This document shows, one piece after another, positions 1 through 8,951 of a stretch of 64,000 nucleotides of DNA (the first letter of the stretch is position 1; every line of letters begins with the position of its first letter). Both the position numbers and the translations under genes were made by a program. Under the pieces are notes generated by a model. That model was given only the letters and a program-made list of their open reading frames with translations, made no database searches and was not told the origin of the DNA. Source of the DNA: an uncultured Pseudomonadales bacterium. GTDB taxonomy: Bacteria; Pseudomonadota; Gammaproteobacteria; Pseudomonadales; Porticoccaceae. The DNA lies in NCBI GenBank assembly GCA_943788895.1, contig CALSRZ010000005.1, forward strand, positions 186,001 through 250,000, written 5' to 3'.

Positions 1-419
1 GACTTACCGGTGCCGGTGGCGCCAACAAAAATAACAATGCCGCGCTTGTTCATCACCAGCTCTTTAAGGATTGGCGGCAACAGTAGGGATTCCGGTGTTG
101 GAATTACCGTTTCAATGCGCCGCAGCACCATGCCAATTTCACCGCGCTGATAAAAAGCACTGGCGCGAAAACGTCCGCTGGTTTCACTGACAAGGGCATA
201 GTTAAGTTCTTTGTGCTGTTTAAAATCGCGCTGCTGATCTTCATCCATGGTACTCAGCACCAACGCTTCGCACTCAGACTGGGAGAGTTTGTTTTTGGTA
301 ATCGGCATCACTGCCCCATTAACCTTTAAACAGGGTGGCAGACCCACAGTGATAAAAAGGTCGGATGCCTTTTTCTCAGCCATATACCTGACCAGCTTTT
401 CGAGGGTCTGCTCCAACAT
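1..419 (-). CDS. pilU: Type IV pilus retraction ATPase PilU (3' part cut by window edge)
   Basis: The reverse strand encodes MLEQTLEKLVRYMAEKKASD and runs to a Walker A motif (VGATGTGKS) exactly at the window edge, so only the N-terminal PAS-like domain and the start of the RecA-like ATPase core are present. The ATG at 419 has a GGAGAAAAG ribosome site. PilU is an accessory hexameric ATPase that works with PilT at the inner-membrane base of type IV pili to depolymerise pilin for twitching. It lies just downstream of pilT on the same strand, the usual pilT-pilU order. The ORF track misses it because it is open at the edge. Confidence 0.9.
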   Translation of the reverse strand, partial: MLEQTLEKLVRYMAEKKASDLFITVGLPPCLKVNGAVMPITKNKLSQSECEALVLSTMDEDQQRDFKQHKELNYALVSETSGRFRASAFYQRGEIGMVLRRIETVIPTPESLLLPPILKELVMNKRGIVIFVGATGTGK

Positions 420-481
420 CGCTTTTCTCCTTAAAAACAATTATTGCTTTAAAATTTGCGCTTAAAGTTTGTCGATTAGTT

Positions 482-1519
482 TTATGAAAAACTCTCGGGC
501 ATTTTGGCCTTTTCGCGAGCTACATCTGGGCTGATTAAACGCTTATCCACCAGATTCAATAAACACTGATCCAGTGTCTGCATTCCCATCGCACCACCAG
601 TCTGAATCGCCGAGTACATCTGTGCGACTTTATCCTCGCGAATCAAATTTCGAATCGCCGGTGTACCAATCATAATTTCATGGGCAGCAACCCGCCCGCC
701 ACCAATTTTCTTAAGTAGGGTCTGGGAGATAACCGCCTGAAGTGACTCCGACAACATTGAGCGAATCATCGGCTTCTCGCCGCCGGGAAAAACATCCACG
801 ACCCGATCAATGGTCTTGGCCGCCGAGGTAGTGTGCAATGTGCCAAAAACCAGGTGGCCGGTTTCCGCGGCGGTCAGCGCCAGACGAATGGTTTCGAGAT
901 CACGCAATTCACCGACCAGAACGACATCCGGATCTTCACGCAGTGCCGAGCGCAACGCCTCACTAAAGCCATGGGTATCGCGATGCACTTCACGCTGGTT
1001 AATCAGGCACTTCTTACTCTGGTGAACAAATTCAATAGGATCTTCGATGGTCAGGATATGGTCGTAGCGATTCTCATTAACGTAGTCGACCATCGCCGCG
1101 AGGGTTGTCGATTTACCGGAACCGGTCGGCCCGGTTACCAGCACCAGACCACGGGGCATCAGCGAGAGCTTTTTGAAAATATCACCCATGCCCAACTGTT
1201 CAAGGGTTAGCACCTGAGAGGGAATGGTACGAAATACTGCCGCTGCGCCACGGTTTTGATTGAATACATTGACTCGAAAGCGCGCGATCCCCGGAACATC
1301 AAATGAAAAGTCGGTTTCCAGAAACTCCTCAAAGTCCCTTCTCTGCTTGTCATTCATTATTTCGTAGATCAAACTGTGAACCTGACGATGCTCCATGGGC
1401 GGCAGGTTTATTCGCCGCACATCACCATCAATTCTAATAATAGGGGGAAGACCCGCGGAAATGTGTAAATCTGAAGCGCCCTCTTTGGCACTGAAAGCCA
1501 ATAATTCCGTTATATCCAT
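482..1519 (-). CDS. pilT: Twitching motility ATPase PilT
   Basis: 345 aa, the usual PilT length. An N-terminal PAS-like domain is followed by a RecA-type ATPase with Walker A GPTGSGKST near residue 130, histidine-box segments and the C-terminal AIRNLIRE motif (PAIRNLIREDKVAQM) that is diagnostic of PilT and needed for retraction. It powers pilin disassembly at the inner membrane. It is upstream of pilU on the minus strand and diverges from yggS across a 67-bp spacer that must hold both promoters. This layout matches Pseudomonas. Confidence 0.97.
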   Translation of the reverse strand: MDITELLAFSAKEGASDLHISAGLPPIIRIDGDVRRINLPPMEHRQVHSLIYEIMNDKQRRDFEEFLETDFSFDVPGIARFRVNVFNQNRGAAAVFRTIPSQVLTLEQLGMGDIFKKLSLMPRGLVLVTGPTGSGKSTTLAAMVDYVNENRYDHILTIEDPIEFVHQSKKCLINQREVHRDTHGFSEALRSALREDPDVVLVGELRDLETIRLALTAAETGHLVFGTLHTTSAAKTIDRVVDVFPGGEKPMIRSMLSESLQAVISQTLLKKIGGGRVAAHEIMIGTPAIRNLIREDKVAQMYSAIQTGGAMGMQTLDQCLLNLVDKRLISPDVAREKAKMPESFS

Positions 1520-1586
1520 GCTATATCTCGCTTATTCCTTTTCGGCGTGTGAAGCTGCGTAAAACTCCTAAAGACCTGATAAGTAT

Positions 1587-2339
1587 ATGCCAAAGATTGA
1601 AAATAACATCCGCCAGGTTACTCAGCGTGTAGAACAGTCGGCACGGGATGCCGGCCGCGACCCCGCCGATGTTCTTCTGCTGGCAGTCAGCAAGACTCGC
1701 AGTGCAGAGGATATCCGCTGTGCAGTTGATGCCGGGCTGACAAATTTTGGTGAAAACTATGTTCAGGAGGCGGTGGAAAAAATCGCCCTTTTGAATAAAA
1801 ATTTGGGTGAAGAGCTGAATAAAGAGCCATTGCAATGGCATTTTATTGGCCCTCTGCAATCGAATAAAACCCGCGTTGTCGCGGAAAGTTTTAACTGGGT
1901 GCACAGTGTCGATCGATTAAAGATCGCCCAACGTCTCAGCGAGCAGCGCCCCGCAGAACTGGGCCCACTGAATATCTGCCTACAGGTGAATATAGACAAT
2001 GAAGCCAGCAAGTCCGGCTTTAGCCCTAACGAAACACTGCCCGCCGCACTGGCGATTATCAAACTACCCAATCTTTGTCTGCGCGGCTTGATGGCAATTC
2101 CCCAGTCGCAGCAGACCCTGGAAAAACAGAAGATCGCCTTTTATGCCCTGCATAATTTACGCGATCAAATCAATCAGACTCTGGACAATTCAGAAAAACT
2201 GGATACCCTCTCCATGGGCATGTCCAACGATCTGGAAGCCGCAATTTCACAGGGCTCAACCATGGTTAGGGTTGGCACTGATATATTTGGCAAAAGAGAC
2301 CCGCAGAATTCTCTAAAGGAGAGCAACAGGAATGACTAA
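1587..2339 (+). CDS. yggS: YggS/PLPBP family pyridoxal-phosphate homeostasis protein
   Basis: 250 aa single-domain alanine-racemase-like barrel. The PLP-lysine lies in LLAVSKTRS near residue 35, and the family signatures FGENYVQE, WHFIGPLQSNK and SMGMSNDLEAAI are all present. These proteins bind PLP without known catalysis and buffer B6 and amino-acid metabolism. The end overlaps the proC start by 8 bp, indicating translational coupling, and the proC ribosome site (AAAGGAG) lies inside this gene. Neighbours proC and yggT are its conserved partners. Confidence 0.95.
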   Translation: MPKIENNIRQVTQRVEQSARDAGRDPADVLLLAVSKTRSAEDIRCAVDAGLTNFGENYVQEAVEKIALLNKNLGEELNKEPLQWHFIGPLQSNKTRVVAESFNWVHSVDRLKIAQRLSEQRPAELGPLNICLQVNIDNEASKSGFSPNETLPAALAIIKLPNLCLRGLMAIPQSQQTLEKQKIAFYALHNLRDQINQTLDNSEKLDTLSMGMSNDLEAAISQGSTMVRVGTDIFGKRDPQNSLKESNRND

Positions 2340-3147
2340 TATCGCATTTATCGGCGGCGGCAATATGGCCTCCTGCATTATCGGCGGCATGCTGGCCAAC
2401 GGATTTTCCGCGCAGCAGATTCGCGTTAGCGACCCCGGAGAGCAGGCACGCGCCAATATTCAAGAGACCTATGGCATTGCCGCCACCAGCGACAACCACG
2501 TCGCCGTGGCTGGTGCAGATATTGTTATCCTCGCGGTTAAGCCTCAAGTGATGGGCCCGGTGGTCTCAGATCTCGCGCCATCTTTGAGCGCAACCAGCGC
2601 AGTGGTCTCGATTGCCGCCGGCATTCAGATTGGCGATTTGCAGAGCTGGCTCGGCGACAGCCAGGCTATAGTTCGCGCCATGCCCAACACCCCTGCGATG
2701 GTTCGCACCGGGGCCACGGGTTTATTTGCCAACCCACAGATTAACAGCCAGCAGAAAGAATCTATTCAGGCCATCTTTAACGCTGTGGGTATTGCCTGCT
2801 GGGTCGATAGCGAAGCGCAGATAGATGCGGTAACCGCCGTTTCCGGCAGCGGCCCCGCCTATTACTTTTTGGTGATGGAAGTGATGCAGAAAGTCGGTGT
2901 AGAGCTCGGCCTCTCTGAACAGACCGCCAGAGAACTGACTATTCAAACCGCTCTGGGCGCGGCACAGATGGCTAGCACTGGCAGCCTCGATACCACGCAG
3001 TTGCGCCAGCAGGTAACATCACCAGGCGGTACAACCCACGCGGCGATTGAAACCTTTAAGGCCGGTGGCATCGAAGAGAGCTTTCGTCAGGCTATGCAGG
3101 CGGCGCTGAGCCGCGCTGAAGAAATGTCCAAAGAGTTTTCCAGCTAA
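2332..3147 (+). CDS. proC: Pyrroline-5-carboxylate reductase
   Basis: 271 aa. The N-terminal Rossmann motif FIGGGNMASCIIGG binds NAD(P)H, and the C-terminal dimerisation domain carries the ProC signature region (SGSGPAYYFLVME and QVTSPGGTTHAAIETF). It catalyses the last step of proline synthesis, L-1-pyrroline-5-carboxylate to proline, in the cytoplasm. Its start overlaps yggS and yggT follows 57 bp later, so the three probably form one operon. Confidence 0.97.
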   Translation: MTNIAFIGGGNMASCIIGGMLANGFSAQQIRVSDPGEQARANIQETYGIAATSDNHVAVAGADIVILAVKPQVMGPVVSDLAPSLSATSAVVSIAAGIQIGDLQSWLGDSQAIVRAMPNTPAMVRTGATGLFANPQINSQQKESIQAIFNAVGIACWVDSEAQIDAVTAVSGSGPAYYFLVMEVMQKVGVELGLSEQTARELTIQTALGAAQMASTGSLDTTQLRQQVTSPGGTTHAAIETFKAGGIEESFRQAMQAALSRAEEMSKEFSS

Positions 3148-3204
3148 GCTGAAAAAAATAACCACAGAATTTGATTTATAAAATTAGCAATCCAAGGAAT
3201 TACC

Positions 3205-3765
3205 ATGAGCGCACTAGCCAACATCCTTAATCTGGCAGTACAGATTTTCAGCTTTTTATTGCTGATTCGCCTGCTGTTGCAACTGGTACAGGCTGATTTC
3301 TACAATCCGATTTCCCAGACGATCTTCAAGATTTGCGCACCGGTGGTTGAGCCCCTCGGCAAACTGTTTCCGACACTGGGCTCGCTTAATAGCGCCGCGC
3401 TGGTCGCGGCAATTATCGTCCAGTGGTCATTCTATTTAATCTTTGGGCTGATCAAGGGCGTGCCTCTGCTGGGCATACTCGCCTATCTTCCTCTGGCGGC
3501 CTACAACCTGCTATTTATCTTGATAGAAATCTATTTCTGGGGGATTTTTATTATTGCCATCTCCAGCTGGATTGGCACTACAGGCCACCCCTCTGTACGC
3601 CTGATTTCACAACTTGTCGAACCCTACCTGCGACCCTTCCGCAAGTTTATCCCGCCTATGGGCATGATGGATTTCTCACCCATGGTGGCAATTATCAGCC
3701 TGATCATCATTCGCAATTCGGTGTTGCCAGTGATCGGTGGGTTTATTAAATCCCTGCTCGGCTAA
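3205..3765 (+). CDS. YggT family integral membrane protein
   Basis: 186 aa with two tandem YGGT repeats. Each has hydrophobic helices and a conserved segment near an R-P or V-E-P motif (APVVEPLGKLFP and LVEPYLRPFRKFIPPMGMMDFSPM). Four membrane segments are expected. The family has been linked to osmotic stress and membrane protein organisation, but its biochemical role is unclear. It follows proC in the conserved yggS-proC-yggT order. AAGGAA upstream of the ATG supports the start. Confidence 0.9.
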   Translation: MSALANILNLAVQIFSFLLLIRLLLQLVQADFYNPISQTIFKICAPVVEPLGKLFPTLGSLNSAALVAAIIVQWSFYLIFGLIKGVPLLGILAYLPLAAYNLLFILIEIYFWGIFIIAISSWIGTTGHPSVRLISQLVEPYLRPFRKFIPPMGMMDFSPMVAIISLIIIRNSVLPVIGGFIKSLLG

Positions 3766-3856
3766 CGGTTGCTAGCGGGGTAAAAACTTTTTCATCCAAT
3801 TGCATTAAACCATCCAGCCTCTTAGACTCAACGACTGGATTCAGGATTGCATATAC

Positions 3857-5017
3857 ATGTCATTAGATAGCCAAGGAAATTCTGTCGGTACGATTTCGGC
3901 AGAAAAAATTCTTATTGATAAGCCGCTTACTCTGGCCTGCGGCGCAGTGCTGCCCAGCCATGAATTGATGGTTGAGGCCTATGGCACCCTGAATGCCGAC
4001 AAGAGCAATGCTATTTTGATCTGCCATGCCCTGAGCGGCAGTCATCACGCCGCGGGCTACCATAAAGATGACGACAAGCCCGGCTGGTGGGATAACTATA
4101 TTGGCCCCGGTAAACCCATGGATACCGAGCGTTTCTTTATTGTCTCGCTAAATAATATCGGCAGCTGTTTTGGCAGCACCGGGCCTACATCAATTAACCC
4201 CGAGACCGGTAAAGTCTGGGGTGCCGACTTTCCCGCCCTGCGCGCCAGAGACTGGGTTGAGTCCCAGAAACTGTTAATGGAACATCTGGACATAGACTGC
4301 TGGGCGGCGGTTATTGGCGGCAGCCTCGGTGGTATGCAGGCGATGCGCTGGGCGCTGGAATATCCAGACAAGCTGGCCAACAGTATTGTAATCGCCTCAT
4401 CAATGAAGCTCTCGGCGCAGAATATCGCCTTTAATGAGATAGCCCGACGGGCGATTAAATCCGATCCGGATTTTCATGAAGGCCACTATCTGCAGAACAA
4501 TACCCTGCCCAAACATGGTCTGGCACTGGCGCGGATGATCGGCCATGTCACCTATCTGTCTGATGAACTGATGGGCCAGAAATTTGGCCGCGAACTGCGC
4601 TCTGGGACTTTCTCTCAGGGTGAGGCCGCGCCTATTGAATTCCAGATTGAGAGCTACCTGAACTATCAGGGCGACAAGTTCTCCAGCGACTTTGATGCCA
4701 ACTCCTATATTTTGATTACCAAGATGCTCGACTACTTTGATCTCTCCCGGGAGTATCAAAACAATCCAGTTGATGCCTTTAAAAATGCAACATGTAATTT
4801 TCTGGTGGTTTCTTTTAGTAGCGACTGGCGCTTTTCACCCCAGCGCTCGCGTGAGATTACCGATGCCTTAATTGGTGCCGGCAAAAATGTCTCCTACGCT
4901 GAAATTGAATCCGATCTCGGCCACGATGCCTTTCTGCTGCCCAATGCGCGTTACGAAAAAGCGCTGGGCAACTATCTGAGCGGAATTGCCGACCAGTTGG
5001 AGGGCAACTGCCCATGA
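3857..5017 (+). CDS. metX: Homoserine O-acyltransferase MetX
   Basis: 386 aa alpha/beta-hydrolase of the MetX type. The nucleophile elbow is GGSLGGMQ (Ser near residue 155) and the catalytic Asp/His lie near the C terminus ([10 protein letters not shown]). It acylates homoserine at the first committed step of methionine synthesis. MetX enzymes in gammaproteobacteria can use succinyl- rather than acetyl-CoA, so the acyl donor cannot be read from the sequence with confidence. The stop overlaps the metW start by 4 bp (ATGA). A 6-bp inverted repeat (ATCCAG...CTGGAT, 3812-3840) lies in the leader. No SAM riboswitch was recognised. Confidence 0.95.
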   Translation: MSLDSQGNSVGTISAEKILIDKPLTLACGAVLPSHELMVEAYGTLNADKSNAILICHALSGSHHAAGYHKDDDKPGWWDNYIGPGKPMDTERFFIVSLNNIGSCFGSTGPTSINPETGKVWGADFPALRARDWVESQKLLMEHLDIDCWAAVIGGSLGGMQAMRWALEYPDKLANSIVIASSMKLSAQNIAFNEIARRAIKSDPDFHEGHYLQNNTLPKHGLALARMIGHVTYLSDELMGQKFGRELRSGTFSQGEAAPIEFQIESYLNYQGDKFSSDFDANSYILITKMLDYFDLSREYQNNPVDAFKNATCNFLVVSFSSDWRFSPQRSREITDALIGAGKNVSYAEIESDLGHDAFLLPNARYEKALGNYLSGIADQLEGNCP

Positions 5018-5604
5018 GCCAAAATATCAGTTTTATAAGTAGCTGGATAAAAACCAATTCGCGGGTTCTCGATCTTGGCTGCGGTGATGGCAGCCTGCTG
5101 GCCGATCTAACAAAACAGCGCAATATCAGTGGCTATGGTTTGGAGATAGACCCGGACTCAATCAACCAATGTATCGCCAAAGGAGTCAATGTTATTGAGC
5201 AGGATCTCAATAACAGTCTGGAGAATTTCCCCGACAACAGCTTTGATACAGTGATTATGACCCAGGCACTGCAAGCTATGCGCTACCCGCATCTGGTGCT
5301 TGACGAGATGCTGCGGATTGGCAGCCAGTGTGTAATTACATTCCCCAACTTTGGCCACTGGCGGGCCCGTGCCTACCTGACCCTACGCGGTCGTATGCCA
5401 GTGACCAAGCAGCTCGCCTACCAGTGGTATGACACCCCCAATATTCACTTCTTCACCTACAGTGATTTTGAAGCACTCTGTCGTGAGCGAAATATCAGTA
5501 TTTTGCGTAAAAAGTTTATCGGTGAACATTTCCCCGATCGACAGCTCAAAAACCTATGGCCCAACTTATTTGCTGAAACTGCGGTTTATCATCTCAGCAA
5601 ATAA
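5014..5604 (+). CDS. metW: Methionine biosynthesis protein MetW
   Basis: 196 aa class I SAM-methyltransferase-like fold. Motif I is [12 protein letters not shown] near residue 20, followed by [10 protein letters not shown] and the family-typical [10 protein letters not shown]. MetW pairs with MetX in many proteobacteria and is required for, or stimulates, homoserine acylation; its methyltransferase activity is not established. It is translationally coupled to metX by a 4-bp overlap. Confidence 0.93.
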   Translation: MSQNISFISSWIKTNSRVLDLGCGDGSLLADLTKQRNISGYGLEIDPDSINQCIAKGVNVIEQDLNNSLENFPDNSFDTVIMTQALQAMRYPHLVLDEMLRIGSQCVITFPNFGHWRARAYLTLRGRMPVTKQLAYQWYDTPNIHFFTYSDFEALCRERNISILRKKFIGEHFPDRQLKNLWPNLFAETAVYHLSK

Positions 5605-5655
5605 ATGCCCGCGGCTGCCTGTGCAGCATATAGAGTAAAGTGCCGCTAAACTTAA

Positions 5656-5681
5656 TAAGGCTCACCCAACTAAGAGCCTTA
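5656..5681. promoter_or_regulatory. Inverted repeat in the leader of the DUF4426 gene
   Basis: TAAGGCTC and GAGCCTTA form a perfect 8-bp stem around a 10-nt loop between metW and the DUF4426 gene. No T-run follows on either strand, so it is not a convincing intrinsic terminator. It could be an mRNA-stability hairpin or a protein-binding site. Confidence 0.4.
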
Positions 5682-5699
5682 CCATAGAGGAACAAACCA

Positions 5700-6125
5700 A
5701 TGAAATATTTAATTATTCTCTGCTCACTTGTTCTTAGCCTGAATGCTCAGGCTGACCAGCACAATTACAAAAACCATGGCGACCACAAGATTTTCTTCAG
5801 CGCCTTTAACAGCACATTTATCGATCCGGATATTGCTGTCGCCAACCAAATTATTCGCGGCAAAGACAAAGGGCTAGTCAATATCGCCGTGGTAAAAAAA
5901 GCTGGCAGCGGTCAGCCGGCGCTTATCACCGGAAATGTCTACAATATTTTTCAGATGAGCCAGAAGCTAGAGTTTTTTGAAGTTCGCGAACAGGATACCG
6001 TCTATTATCTGGCGCCCTTTGAATTTGAAAACGAAGACTTTTTAACCTTTAAAATTTCAGTGCAAAGCAATTCGGGCGAGCCCGCCTATCAACTGAAATT
6101 CCAGAAAAAAATGTATCACGACTAA
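5700..6125 (+). CDS. DUF4426 family exported protein
   Basis: 141 aa. It starts with a clear Sec signal peptide (MKYLIILCSLVLSLNAQA) and continues as a beta-rich domain with the DUF4426 features HKIFFSAFNSTFIDPDIA and NIAVVKK. A periplasmic location is expected; no biochemical function is known to me. It sits between metW and rdgB as in Pseudomonas. AGAGGAA precedes the ATG. Confidence 0.85.
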   Translation: MKYLIILCSLVLSLNAQADQHNYKNHGDHKIFFSAFNSTFIDPDIAVANQIIRGKDKGLVNIAVVKKAGSGQPALITGNVYNIFQMSQKLEFFEVREQDTVYYLAPFEFENEDFLTFKISVQSNSGEPAYQLKFQKKMYHD

Positions 6126-6156
6126 CCGACTTTTATAAAAAGCTAAGGATTGTACT

Positions 6157-6750
6157 TTGGACGTTGTATTAGCCAGCAGCAATGCCGGAAAGATAAAAGA
6201 ACTTCAGGATATGCTGGCAGATCTGGGGGTGGTAATTGTCCCCCAGCAAACATTGTCGATTCCCGATATCGAAGAGACCGGCCTGTGCTTTGTGGAAAAC
6301 GCCATACTCAAAGCCAGAAACGCCGCACTGCTCTCCGGAAAACCGGCCATCGCCGATGATTCCGGTCTTGAAGTCGATCTGCTCGATGGCCGCCCAGGAA
6401 TTTACTCGGCGCGCTATGGCGGCGAAGACGCCACTGACAGCAGCAACAATCAAAAACTTCTCGACGAACTCGGCGACAGCCCGCTGGAAAAACGCAGCGC
6501 CCGCTACCAGTGCATTATTGTCTATATGCGCCATGCCAATGACCCAACCCCGATAATCTGTCAGGGCAGCTGGGAGGGACATATTGCCCTCGAGCCTCGC
6601 GGTGATGGCGGCTTCGGTTACGACCCACTGTTTTATCTGCAGGAGCTCGACTGCCACGCCGCCGAGATGGACAAGACCCACAAGAACCGCATCAGTCACC
6701 GCGGCAAAGCCACAGCGCAGTTGCTCGAACAGCTTCGCCAGCGTATCTAG
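6157..6750 (+). CDS. rdgB: Non-canonical purine NTP pyrophosphatase RdgB
   Basis: 197 aa, full length. ASSNAGKIKEL at the N terminus binds nucleotide, and ADDSGLEVDLLDGRPGIYSARY is the Ham1/RdgB signature. It hydrolyses dITP, ITP and XTP to the monophosphate plus PPi, keeping deaminated purines out of DNA and RNA. The start is TTG, supported by TAAGGA eight bases upstream and by the family N terminus. hemW begins 7 bp after the stop. Confidence 0.95.
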   Translation: MDVVLASSNAGKIKELQDMLADLGVVIVPQQTLSIPDIEETGLCFVENAILKARNAALLSGKPAIADDSGLEVDLLDGRPGIYSARYGGEDATDSSNNQKLLDELGDSPLEKRSARYQCIIVYMRHANDPTPIICQGSWEGHIALEPRGDGGFGYDPLFYLQELDCHAAEMDKTHKNRISHRGKATAQLLEQLRQRI

Positions 6751-6757
6751 CCCGTCA

Positions 6758-7921
6758 ATGACCAACAGTCCTCTGCAACTGGATGCCTCGCTGCCACCCC
6801 TGTCACTCTATGTGCATATCCCCTGGTGCGTGCGCAAATGCCCCTACTGTGATTTTAACTCCCATGCCGCAGGGCCGGAGATTCCCGAACAGGCCTATAT
6901 TCAGCGACTGATTGCCGATTTACAGCAGGATCAACCCTGGGCTCAGGGTCGCAAATTGACTTCAATCTTTTTTGGTGGCGGCACGCCGAGTCTTTTTTCC
7001 GCCGCCGGTATAGGTCAGATTGTCTCCGCTGCGGAGAAAATTATCGGCTTTGAGGAGGATATTGAAATTACTCTTGAAGCCAACCCCGGCACCTTTGAGC
7101 AGGAAAAGTTTTCCGGCTTTCACAGCGCCGGAATCAATCGACTGTCTATCGGCATTCAGAGCTTTAACGATGCGCATCTGGCAAAACTTGGCCGCATTCA
7201 CAGCGGCAATCAGGCGCTGTCCGCTATAGACACCGCCCGAACAGCAGGCTTTGAAAACTTTAATCTCGACTTAATGCACGGCCTCTCCGGCCAGAGCCTC
7301 GCCGAGGCAAGCGCCGATATCCAGCAGGCTATAGATCTGGGTGCCAAGCATATCTCCTGGTACCAGCTAACCATCGAACCCAATACAGAATTTTATTCGC
7401 GCCCGCCGCAGCTTCCGGAAGATGACATCCTTGCCGATATCCAGCAGATGGGTATGACCCTGCTCGACGAGCATGGCTTTGGCCAATATGAAGTCTCAGC
7501 CTTTGCCCAGCCCGGTCAGCGCTCTCAGCACAATATTAATTACTGGCAGTTTGGTGACTACTTGGGCATTGGTGCTGGTGCTCATGGCAAGATCACCCTG
7601 CCCCATCAGCAGCAAATTATTCGCAGCAATAAAACCCGCCAGCCAGACAATTATTTATCGCGAGAGTTGGCAACTCTGGCCCAGATAAAACCGATTCCCA
7701 GCGAAGAGCTGGCAATGGAATTTATGATGAATGGTCTGCGTCTGCGCGAGGGTCTGCCAGCCAGCTATTTTTCAGAGAGAACCGGACTGTCAGTTTCAAC
7801 TATTGAACAGCAGGTGAAAAAACTCCAATCACAGGGACTGCTGGAAGTTGATAACCAACAATTCCGCGCCACGCCCCTCGGCTACCAATTTCTAAACAGC
7901 CTGTTACAGGGCTTTTCCTAA
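6758..7921 (+). CDS. hemW: HemW-like radical SAM protein
   Basis: 387 aa from the ATG at 6758. The longer ORF in the track (6584) begins inside rdgB and its extra residues have no family similarity. The radical-SAM cluster motif is C-x3-C-x2-C (WCVRKCPYC, Cys 24, 28, 31), followed by FFGGGTPS and the SIGIQSFND region; the C-terminal HemN domain ends near YQFLNSLLQ. The conserved Cys spacing and length fit HemW, a haem-binding or haem-chaperone radical SAM protein formerly annotated as oxygen-independent coproporphyrinogen oxidase. It is likely cotranscribed with rdgB. Confidence 0.93.
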   Translation: MTNSPLQLDASLPPLSLYVHIPWCVRKCPYCDFNSHAAGPEIPEQAYIQRLIADLQQDQPWAQGRKLTSIFFGGGTPSLFSAAGIGQIVSAAEKIIGFEEDIEITLEANPGTFEQEKFSGFHSAGINRLSIGIQSFNDAHLAKLGRIHSGNQALSAIDTARTAGFENFNLDLMHGLSGQSLAEASADIQQAIDLGAKHISWYQLTIEPNTEFYSRPPQLPEDDILADIQQMGMTLLDEHGFGQYEVSAFAQPGQRSQHNINYWQFGDYLGIGAGAHGKITLPHQQQIIRSNKTRQPDNYLSRELATLAQIKPIPSEELAMEFMMNGLRLREGLPASYFSERTGLSVSTIEQQVKKLQSQGLLEVDNQQFRATPLGYQFLNSLLQGFS

Positions 7922-7982
7922 GCTGACTCTGCGGCGATTATTTTGTTAGAATTCCCGCACTCTAATCAACACGAACAAAACT

Positions 7983-8927
7983 ATGTCTGACGCAATTGAA
8001 AGCACCGGCCCTCTCAGCCAACAGGAGACCGCAAGACTATTGCGCCTGGCCACCTATGCGTCGACCTCCGTGGCGATTTTCTTAATTGGCGCCAAACTGA
8101 TTGCCTGGAACGCCTCTGACTCAGTCAGCCTGCTCGCCACCCTCATCGACTCCATGCTCGATGCACTGGCATCAATTATCAATCTGGTCGCCGTGCGCCA
8201 TGCTCTGACGCCTGCGGACAAAGAGCACCGTTTTGGTCACGGCAAGGCGGAAGCCCTGGCCGGACTTAGCCAGTCGCTGTTTATTGCCGGCTCGGCCGGA
8301 TTTTTATTAGTCGAAGCGGGCCGCCGAATTATTAACCCCGCCCAAGTCGAATCTATCGAACTGGGCATTGTTGTGATGGTGATTTCAATTGTCGCCACAT
8401 TGCTATTGCTGGGCTTTCAACAGCATGTGATTCGCAAGACCAACTCCACGGCTATTCGCGCCGATGCCCTGCACTACCGCACCGACCTAATGGTCAATAG
8501 CAGTGTGATTGTCGCACTGCTGCTGGCCGCTATTGGCTGGAATGGCTTTGATGGAATATTTGCGGCAGCTATTGGTCTTTATATTCTCTATAGCGCCCGC
8601 GAGATCATCGTCACCTCCTATGATCATCTGATGGATCGTGAGCTGCCCGATGAAGACCGCGAGAAAATCAAAGCCCTGGTACTAAAACATCCAAGTGCCA
8701 GAGGACTTCACGATCTGCGCTCACGCCACTCGGGAACCATGACCTTTATTCAGCTGCATCTAGAGCTGGATGATGATTTGAGCCTGCTGGAAGCCCATAA
8801 GATTTCTGATGAGGTGGAGGACAATATCCACAGCGCTTTCCCTGGATCGGAAGTTATTATCCATATAGACCCGCAGTCTGTGGTCGGCCATGAAGCAGTG
8901 GCCGAGTTTGAAAGCGGTGAAAAGTAA
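7983..8927 (+). CDS. Cation diffusion facilitator (FieF-like divalent metal efflux)
   Basis: 314 aa with about six membrane helices and a cytoplasmic C-terminal domain. Metal-site motifs are visible: LIDSMLDALASI (D-x3-D) in TM2, the HRFGHGKAEAL loop and ADALHYRTD (H-x3-D) in TM5. CDF proteins exchange Zn, Fe or Mn for protons across the inner membrane. FieF of E. coli is the closest named relative I recognise, but the metal cannot be assigned. It converges on the oxidoreductase gene with a 24-bp gap. Confidence 0.9.
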   Translation: MSDAIESTGPLSQQETARLLRLATYASTSVAIFLIGAKLIAWNASDSVSLLATLIDSMLDALASIINLVAVRHALTPADKEHRFGHGKAEALAGLSQSLFIAGSAGFLLVEAGRRIINPAQVESIELGIVVMVISIVATLLLLGFQQHVIRKTNSTAIRADALHYRTDLMVNSSVIVALLLAAIGWNGFDGIFAAAIGLYILYSAREIIVTSYDHLMDRELPDEDREKIKALVLKHPSARGLHDLRSRHSGTMTFIQLHLELDDDLSLLEAHKISDEVEDNIHSAFPGSEVIIHIDPQSVVGHEAVAEFESGEK

Positions 8928-8951
8928 GGCGCAAAAGGTAAGGCGCTGAAC

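Noticed and set aside
810-1210. Plus-strand ORFs opposite pilT
   Set aside because: They are antisense shadows without ribosome sites or recognisable products; similar shadows occur across the window.
3766-3856. Possible SAM riboswitch ahead of metX
   Set aside because: Only a 6-bp inverted repeat with a 17-nt loop is present; no known SAM or SAH riboswitch core was recognised.
6584-6757. Upstream extension of the hemW ORF in the track
   Set aside because: It overlaps rdgB in another frame and its residues show no family similarity; ATG 6758 begins the conserved protein.
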